From contig CM030945.1 in the NCBI GenBank assembly GCA_018136815.1, positions 1,624,077-1,688,076 of the forward strand: a stretch of DNA of 64,000 nucleotides, read 5' to 3'. Shown here in pieces: positions 57,616 to 64,000 of the stretch. The position numbers and the translations under genes were made by a program. This DNA is from Isochrysis galbana (taxonomy: Eukaryota > Haptophyta > Isochrysidales > Isochrysidaceae). Position 1 is the first letter of the stretch, and each line of letters begins with the position of its first letter. The notes below the pieces were generated by a model. That model saw nothing but the letters and a program-made list of their open reading frames with translations. It was not told the origin of the DNA and ran no database searches.

Positions 57616-58874
57616 ATGAGCATGGAGACTGGATTCCCTGCTGCTTCCGCGACGGCGGCGGCGAACAAGACGGGACCGCCAGCGCCCGCCGCGTCTGGGC
57701 AGTCTGTCAACAAGAGGTATGCGTGCACGGGCGCCCGCGCCTCTCCCCCCCTTCGCTCTCTCCCTCCCTCCCTTCCCCCCCCCCCCCCCTCTCCCCCTCT
57801 CCCCCCCCCCTCCCTCCCTGCCCCCCCCCCCCTTCTCTACACCACCAGAGGGACCTCGTCTGGACGGCAGGCGCTCTTCTGGAGCGCACGCGGCCATCAG
57901 AGCGCCAGGGGGCATGGGCCGCGCTGCACACGCCGCGGGCGCAACTCCTGCAAGCACCGGCCTCACTCAGCCAGCGCTACTCACACAGCCCTCCTGGTCA
58001 CATGAGTGCAGGCTTCAGTCCGAGCTGATGTCGCTTATGATGGGTGGGGACGCAGGCATCTCGGCGTTCCCCGAGGGGGATAACATCTTTCAGTGGACGG
58101 GGACCATTACTGGTGGCGCGGGAACGGTACGCTCACGCCACGCACGCCCCAAGCTCTCTGATCGCCACGCGTCATCGGAGTGGCACTGAAGCGCCTTACC
58201 CATCACCAGGTCTACGAGGGCCTCACTTTTAAGCTGTCGCTCAAATTCCCGACGGGATATCCTTACGAGGCACCGACGGTGACTTTCAACGCGCCCGGCT
58301 GCTTCCATCCTAACGTCGATCAGTATGGCAACATTTGCTTGGACATCTTGAAGGTGCGAATAGCGCTGCCTAGTTGGCAAACGAAAGCTTTTGCCCCTGA
58401 CCTCAAGGACCCTGACCACCCATGTCATGCGTGTGTAGGAGAAATGGTCGGCTGTGTACAACGTCCGGACGATCCTCCTCTCGATTCAGTCGCTTTTGGG
58501 AGGTGCGCCATCCCCAGCCGCGTACCGTGCGCGGCTCAAAGCGCTCAATCGGAATGGTCGCTAAATGCGGGATGTTAGGCATTCAGATCCAGGGCTCAAA
58601 NNNNNNNNNNNNNNNNNNNNNNNNNNNNNNNNNNNNNNNNNNNNNNNNNNNNNNNNNNNNNNNNNNNNNNNNNNNNNNNNNNNNNNNNNNNNNNNNNNNN
58701 GAGCTCTCGAAGCTGACTCTTACCGTAGGCATCCCCACCCTACCTTCAGACCCCAACCTCGACAGTCCCCTGAACGGACACGCTGCGACGCTGTGGAACA
58801 ATCAGCCGGAGTTCAAGCGGGCGCTTCTGAAGCACAAGGGCACTGTGCCCACCGGCACAGAAAGGAGGGCTTGA
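57616..58874 (+). CDS. UBE2C: Ubiquitin-conjugating enzyme E2 C (APC/C E2)
   Basis: Exons 57616-57716, 58012-58126, 58210-58353, 58439-58502 and 58750-58874 give 182 residues, close to the 179 of animal UBE2C. A disordered Ala/Pro/Ser N-terminal extension ends VNKR, joined by splice to [20 protein letters not shown]. Core: [58 protein letters not shown] (catalytic Cys in NICLD, HPN motif), [29 protein letters not shown]. The MxLMM...GISAFP and N-terminal extension are diagnostic for the C group, which starts ubiquitin chains on cyclin B and securin with APC/C. Intron 4 contains the 100 N gap, but its borders (GTGCGC and TTCAG) are both present, so the CDS is complete. Confidence 0.95.
58601..58700. 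other. Assembly gap (100 N)
   Basis: Exactly 100 N, inside intron 4 of the E2 gene. The true length is unknown. Confidence 0.99.
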
Positions 58875-61287
58875 TGTGGAGCTCATCGCATGGTCGCATG
58901 CTCATCGCATGCAGGGCATGAGGCGGGTGCCTTTCTCGCCGTGGTAAAGCTCAGGTCGCCCTTGCGCAAGTGCTTGCAGCACGTGCCCCACCCCCTTTCG
59001 GTGGCTCGCTGCGCCAGCGCTCGGACCCCTCGGAGGTCAAAATCTGAACTTACAGTGAAGCAATGTGGGGAAGGCATGCTCTCGGTGAGGAGGAGGATTC
59101 ATTCTCTTGCGAAACGCGCGCTTGTTGGTTCTCGGTGCCCCCAGCAGAACCATGGACGCACACAGAGCCCACGCACCACCCCATGATCTCGGCGCACGCG
59201 CCGTCTTCCAAGCTCCCCACCTCCCCCCACCCCCGCTGCTACTTCTCCTTCTTGCTGGGATTGACTTGTGTTTCATGTGCTTTGCTAGAAATGTTCGTCG
59301 ATTGCGAATACCTGACCTGTAGAGTTGTTGTCTTGCTGAGGTTTATTGGTCGTCGATGTTAATGTGCCAATATTCTCATTACATGATGTGCTTGTGCTTT
59401 ACATCTTCCATCCATGGGCCATGCCGTATGTGAAAGCTCAAGCGCTGTTGTAACGGTGTCGTGGATAAGGGGAGCCACACCACGCCGCACGCTTTATCTT
59501 TAGAGCGTGTCTCCTTCCCGCGCCCTGCCTCCTCCCCCTCTTCCGCAACGCGCTCTATCTTTAGAGCGTGTCTCCCCCACACCCCGTTCCTCCCCTCTCC
59601 TCCCGCCCCGAGTCCCCGCGCGCGCAGCCCACAGCCGAGATGCCTTCCTTCCCATTCTCTCATCATGCCTTCCCAGCGTTCCTGTTGCGGGTAAAGGGGG
59701 TTGCTCATTTTCCCCTTGTACATTTCCTACCGTTAGGTTTCCCCGCGTGACCCCCTCTCCGTTGTCACGCTCCGACGCCCCCTCCCTGCGTCGCCCGATT
59801 AGGTCCGTCTCCCCTCTCGCCTCCCCCCTCGCGGGAGCCTTCCCGTTCTCTCCCCGAGTGTTCCCTTGAGTTTCCGGCCTCGTTTCATCCCTCTCCTTTC
59901 CCGCGTGATCCCCCCCCCCCGCGGCCCCTTTCCCGCGAGTGTCTTCTCCCTTGCGTCCGTCTCTCACGCTCAGCGCCACCGCTCGAGCGCTCTCGTGCCC
60001 CTCGGCCTGTCTGTGTGCTCCGTGCTCGTCTCGCTCGTCCTCATGTCGGCCGAGATCGATCCCTCGATCTCGCCCTTGTCCGCGCGTGCCTTCCCCGCCC
60101 GTGTCACTCCATCCCCCATGCCTCCTTCATTCTGTACCTCACAAGTTGCTACCAACCACAGCCCTTCCACACCATCGCACACTCCAGCCACAGCCTCCCA
60201 TCACCACGCTCAACCACAGTTCCCTTGTTTCCTTGGCCAAAGAGGGTCGGAGAGTTTCCGCGTTCGGCCCATTTCCCCTGCTCCTCTTCCTCTAGCGCCC
60301 GCTCCCTTCTCCGGTCCAGTACTTTCCCCGTTGTTCCTATTTTCCCCCGGGTGCATTCCCTTATCGTTCCGTGTTGTGTATCGTCTGGATTCTGCTTCTG
60401 CTTCTCCCGCGACATCGCAACATCGCCAGGACGCTCCCGCCTGTGTCACCCCTCTGTCTCTGTGCTGCCCTCCCTCGCTTATGCTGGCTCATAGCTCGCC
60501 GGTACCGGCCCGCGTGCTCACTTCACGTGCCGCCTCCGGTCGGTCCCCCCGCCCTTCTCGCCCCATGCATCATACAGGTCGGTGAGTGCCGGTGCATGTC
60601 GGTGACCAGGCGAGCGGGCGTTTGCAATGTGCTGTGCGTGCTGCGCGCCGGCGCCAGGGCCGCCCGTAGTCGAGTATTATGACGATTTTACTCATGGGCT
60701 CGCCACCATTAATTATGCCTTGATTTGCAGCCTTCGGCCACTCATCAAGACATAATTAGAGCAAATCTCATGTAGTCGTAGTCAATACTCAACTAAATAG
60801 TGTATTCAAGGTGAGGGTTGGGTGTGCCCTCCCGGCTCGCTGCTGCCCCATATGTGACCAGGTATAAAGTATAAACTTAATTGCAATAATAATACTAAGC
60901 TCATGCTGGCACGCGCAGCGGCAACATACGACAAGTTGACTAGAAAAAACAGCGCAAGGGCAACTACACCGCGCTGACAGCAAGCCACAACAACTCCTCT
61001 CCTCCTACACCACGTTGGGTGCTCGAGCTCCGTCGCGCAAAATAAAGTGTCTTGCATATTCATGCGAGCGCGCAGGCCCATGATTGCCCGTCGTGGGCGA
61101 TGCAATGGCACCCTCACAAAGTGTGAGATCCGCTTGAATCACTCTAGCGGAGACGTCTCGCGCGACGGGCTGTGCCCGTTGCGTGGAGGGAGGCTCGCAC
61201 CTGCCACCCGGAAAGAGCAGAGCCGTCGACATGAGCGACCAGCAGGTACGGCGTGAGGCTTACATTGGAGCTGACACCACTCCCAAG
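58875..61287. other. Intergenic with decayed retroelement-like sequence
   Basis: 59480-59570 repeats CTTTATCTTTAGAGCGTGTC (CTCTATCTTTAGAGCGTGTC about 60 bp later). 59458-59495 and 60481-60520 match fragments at 35180 and 35560. A Ser/Pro-rich frame from 60043 (MSAEIDPSISPLSARAFPAR) resembles gag starts elsewhere only in composition. 60850-60885 carries a GTATAAACTTAATTG string like the ends at 21920 and 24375. No host gene seen. Confidence 0.5.
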
Positions 61288-63405
61288 CTACCGGTGGTGT
61301 AAGAGCGCGGAGCGCCCGAGGCCCTTTCGAGGCAGGGTGACCAACCCGAGACTCGCGATCCGCTGCGTGGCCGCCCCGAACCTCACGCAGGGCACGCGCC
61401 ATGAGCGCGGATTAGCCAGTGTCCACAGCCATTTGGCTGGTTGATAAACCGCATGCAAGATCCTCACGCTATTTGCATGGACCTTTTCGGCGATGATGCG
61501 CGGCGCGCTGCTGGCAGCATGGTAGAGCGAGCCCAGAAGCTCGCCAGCGTCGTACCTCAAGCGATCGAACCATCCCGCCCAGCCTACCTTGCGTGCTTGG
61601 GACTTGAGCCCCTTACTCGCAAGCTCCACTGATGCGTACACGCCCACCCAGACAAGCATGCGCATCGCCACCGGCCCGAGCACCGAGATACGCAGCAGCT
61701 GGCTCGCCCGCCGCAGCAGGTAGTGGCGTCGGTAATAGCGCAAGCGCGAGACGCGATCGCGGATTTCGTCGCGGCGGGACTCGACATCTGCAAGTGCGCG
61801 GTGCCACCGCCTGGACACTGCCATTCGTAACCGGTGGTAGATGCGGAAGGGTGAGCGCTCTAGGATGGCCTTCGTGTTGGCCCGGTGGACGTGCTCGCTG
61901 ATCATGCGGTTGAGTTGATCAGCACACTCGACAACCGACATGTGGTTCGCATCGACAATCTCGAGGTCAGCGTCGATGGCGTCGGCGGTCATCACCGCAT
62001 TAGACCTGCCGAGTGAGGGCTGCGTGAGAGAGGGGTCGCAGCGCGGGCGTGCTTGGGCAGGGTGAGCAGTCACGGCCCATGAATTGATGAGCAGCACGCC
62101 GGTGCCGCTGCGCGAGGCGATGACTCACGGGTGGATGATGACGTCGTGGTCACCGTGAGCCACCAACTTTGGGACGTCAGTCGTCCGCAGCACTTGCAGG
62201 TCGCGTGGAGTCATCCGATGGGAGAGCACGGCTGCAATTTGCGAGCCGAGGCCTGGGCAGCCGCCCGTCGACTGACGCGAGCTCAGATACTGTCTGAAGA
62301 GCCGGTCATACACAGTCTCGCCCGACGTAGAATCAGCCATCTCGAGAAAGGCGCGGTTGTAGTGGCAGTGCAGGTCGATATGCGTGCGCAGCTCGTGCGA
62401 GCGCACAAATGGGATGCGTGCGAGGAGGTTTAGGCCGGCGATGGTGGGCAGCCGCCGAAAGAAGCCGCCGGTGTGCGTCGAGATGAGCACGAGCGACTTG
62501 ATCCGGTGCGCGAAGCGCGCGGCGAGCTTCATGGCAACCATACCACCGAGCGAGAAGCCGACAATGTGCGCCCGCCGCCAGCCCAGGTGGTTCATGAGGT
62601 GAATCGTATCCTCGGCCATCGCATCCGTTGTGTACGGCCCGTCAGGCACCTGTGTGGCGCGGCGGCTTCACGATGAGGAATGGAGCGCAGCTGCGCGGGC
62701 GGCAGCGCCGTCATGCCTTGCGGGGCGCACCGAGCTCATCCCGGTGCCCCGGTTGTCAAAGACGCAGACCTGGTGGCTAAGCGCCAGGTGATCGATTTGC
62801 CGCTGCCAGGCGTCGTGCGAGGCGGCGGTGCCCATGATCATGACAACCTTGCTCTGAAGACGGAGGCACGATGGCACGTAACAGATGAGGTGAGGCGAGC
62901 AGGCGTGCGAGGCCCATGCGCCTGGCCAGATTCCTATAGTGCAGCTCGCGGGACCGCACAAAGCTGTGCCTTGCTGCATGTCCCCGCAGGCGCCCGCCAG
63001 GAGGACTGTTGTGCAAGACCTTGGCCGTGGCTTGGCTGCATGATGGAATGTGGCCGGTCGCTAGTGTACGGCGTGACGTGTGTGTCATGTAGCTCTGAGT
63101 GTGAGTGTGGGCAGTTTGAGTGTGGGCGCGCGGCGGCGGCGGGGTGGGGGTGGGGGGCGTTGTGCGGCAGTCACGGGCCACGCGAACCGAGTGGGGTGGA
63201 GGTGTTTGCGTGCGTGCGCGAGTGCGTGCGTGTGTGTTCCGCACGTGCTCCTCCGCGGACTCACCCTGCCTGCACCGTACGTCCTGTAGTAGAGTGCGAC
63301 ATCCTTCTGGTCGATGCGGTTGTGGAAACGGCATACAGAGCGAGAGGAGGGGAGGGCTGAGAGGGCTGAGAGGGGCAGAGTAAGGAGGAGGGAGAGGGTA
63401 TGCAT
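61288..63405 (-). CDS. Alpha/beta hydrolase with C-terminal helical extension
   Basis: Exons 63405-63265, 62853-62731, 62649-62129 and 62005-61288 give about 500 residues. Donors are GTGAGT or GTGCGC, acceptors CAG, all in phase. A hydrophobic N-terminus (MHTLSLLLTLPLSALSALPS) suggests targeting. Fold markers run in order: VALYYRTYGAGR, VVMIMGTAASHDAW (oxyanion loop), VCVFDNRGTGMSS, AHIVGFSLGGMVAMKLA (nucleophile Ser), LVAHGDHDVIIHP (acid Asp) and a likely catalytic His in VDANHMSVVE just after intron 3. After ~310 comes a basic helical region and a hydrophobic stretch (LLRISVLGPVAMRMLVWVGV), then a tail that may overrun the true end, because a GTGAGG donor-like site lies at ~61385. Substrate unknown: lipase, esterase and epoxide-hydrolase types share this fold. 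Confidence 0.85.
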
Positions 63406-64000
63406 TGGGCTCGCACACGGTCCTCGCTAAGAGGAGGGTGGGGGGTTGGGCGGGGGGGGAGGAGGAGGACTGCTACCCCGAGGGGGGAAGGGCGGGCGGG
63501 AGGGGGAGAGAGAGGGGGGGGAGGGAGGGGGGAGGAGAGGAGAATGGCGTCCTTGGTTCAAAGCGGAGAGAGCGGGAGGAATTGCATGGGGAAAAGCAGA
63601 GATAAGGGGGAGAGAGAGATATAGAAACGGGGGAGGAAGGAGGAGCGAGAGAAGAACATCGGGTGGGAGCAGAAGATTAGCGGGAGAGTGGGAAGGAAGA
63701 AGATACGGAGGGGCGTCCCCTCTCAAGAGAGAGAGGGAGGGAGAGAGAGAAGGGGAGAGAGAGAGAGAGAGAGAGAGAGAGGGCGTGCTGGACTGGAAGG
63801 TCTGGAAGGGGGGCGCGCGGGGTTGGGGGAGAGGGGGGAGAAGGGAGAGGGGGGGGGGCGGTTGGAGCTCTCTAGCGAATTTGGCCGGCCAGTTGAAGAA
63901 TAGGGGGGAGAGGAAGGGAGGGAGGGGGGGAGAGAGAGAGAGGAGAGAGAGAGAGGAGAGAGGAGAGAGGAGAGAGAGGGGGGGGGGGGGGGGGGGGGGA
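63406..64000. repeat. G/GA-rich low-complexity end of window
   Basis: GA and G runs dominate, ending in about 20 G at the window edge. Read on the minus strand it is the CT/C-rich leader region of the hydrolase gene. No gene. Confidence 0.8.

Noticed and set aside
59866..60585. 239-residue Ser/Pro-rich frame
   Set aside because: Starts within repeated sequence, lacks any conserved motif, and resembles gag leaders only in composition. Left as possible retroelement debris.

Overview
The window is nuclear DNA of a GC-rich microbial eukaryote. Evidence: spliced genes with short GTGAGC/GTAAGT...CAG introns, eukaryote-only families (an ATG1/ULK-type kinase, PEX12, a UBE2C-type E2, a calpain), long CT/GA microsatellites, and a dense mix of hAT, Ty3/gypsy and terminal-inverted-repeat DNA elements. 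A targeted dihydroxy-acid dehydratase, Pro-rich surface-type proteins and an intron that may use a GC donor would suit a haptophyte-like or other algal protist. That placement is an inference. Two 100-base N runs (16444-16543 and 58601-58700) show this is a scaffold with assembly gaps.

Layout. At 0.4-5.0 kb and 30.3-35.0 kb lie two direct copies of a ~4.6 kb segment. Each carries a three-exon gene for a large, secreted, Cys-patterned, single-pass membrane protein with a Pro-rich stalk. From 5.4 to 7.0 kb is a foldback structure fused to a ~1.35 kb element with ~59-72 bp terminal inverted repeats. A sulfotransferase-like/GT8 fusion protein occupies 8.8-10.9 kb. An AT-richer island at 11.9-13.5 kb holds a broken Asp/Asn beta-hydroxylase-like gene and an ankyrin-repeat ORF. 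A Tim17-like gene (14.2-14.7 kb), the ATG1-like kinase (16.6-19.5 kb), an F-box/LRR-like gene (20.5-21.2 kb, minus) and PEX12 (22.1-23.3 kb) follow.

From 23.5 to 30.2 kb the window is mostly transposons: an 870 bp insertion flanked by a 17 bp direct repeat, a hAT transposase remnant, and two nested hAT elements. Each nested hAT has intact inverted ends and a perfect 8 bp target-site duplication, and the inner one sits in the coding exon of the outer one. After gene copy B come LTR-type remnants, the ten-exon dihydroxy-acid dehydratase gene (37.2-40.5 kb), a decayed Ty3/gypsy region (40.7-44.4 kb), a five-exon calpain-like gene (44.8-49.8 kb, minus), a second Tim17-like protein (53.9-54.5 kb, minus), a 1.5 kb inverted-repeat element (54.7-56.2 kb), the UBE2C-type gene (57.6-58.9 kb, with an assembly gap in its last intron) and a four-exon alpha/beta hydrolase (61.3-63.4 kb, minus).

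The host genes are unrelated housekeeping or surface functions and do not form one pathway. I found no rRNA, tRNA or CRISPR array, and no clearly new multi-gene system. The strongest observations are the nested hATs with complete target duplications, the duplicated Cys-module receptor-like gene with a probable gene-conversion tract, the sulfotransferase-GT8 fusion, the calpain with Asp in place of the catalytic Asn, and the placement of complementary CT/GA tracts around first exons. Exon boundaries were worked out by hand from splice motifs, reading phase and family alignment from memory. None was tested against RNA or databases.
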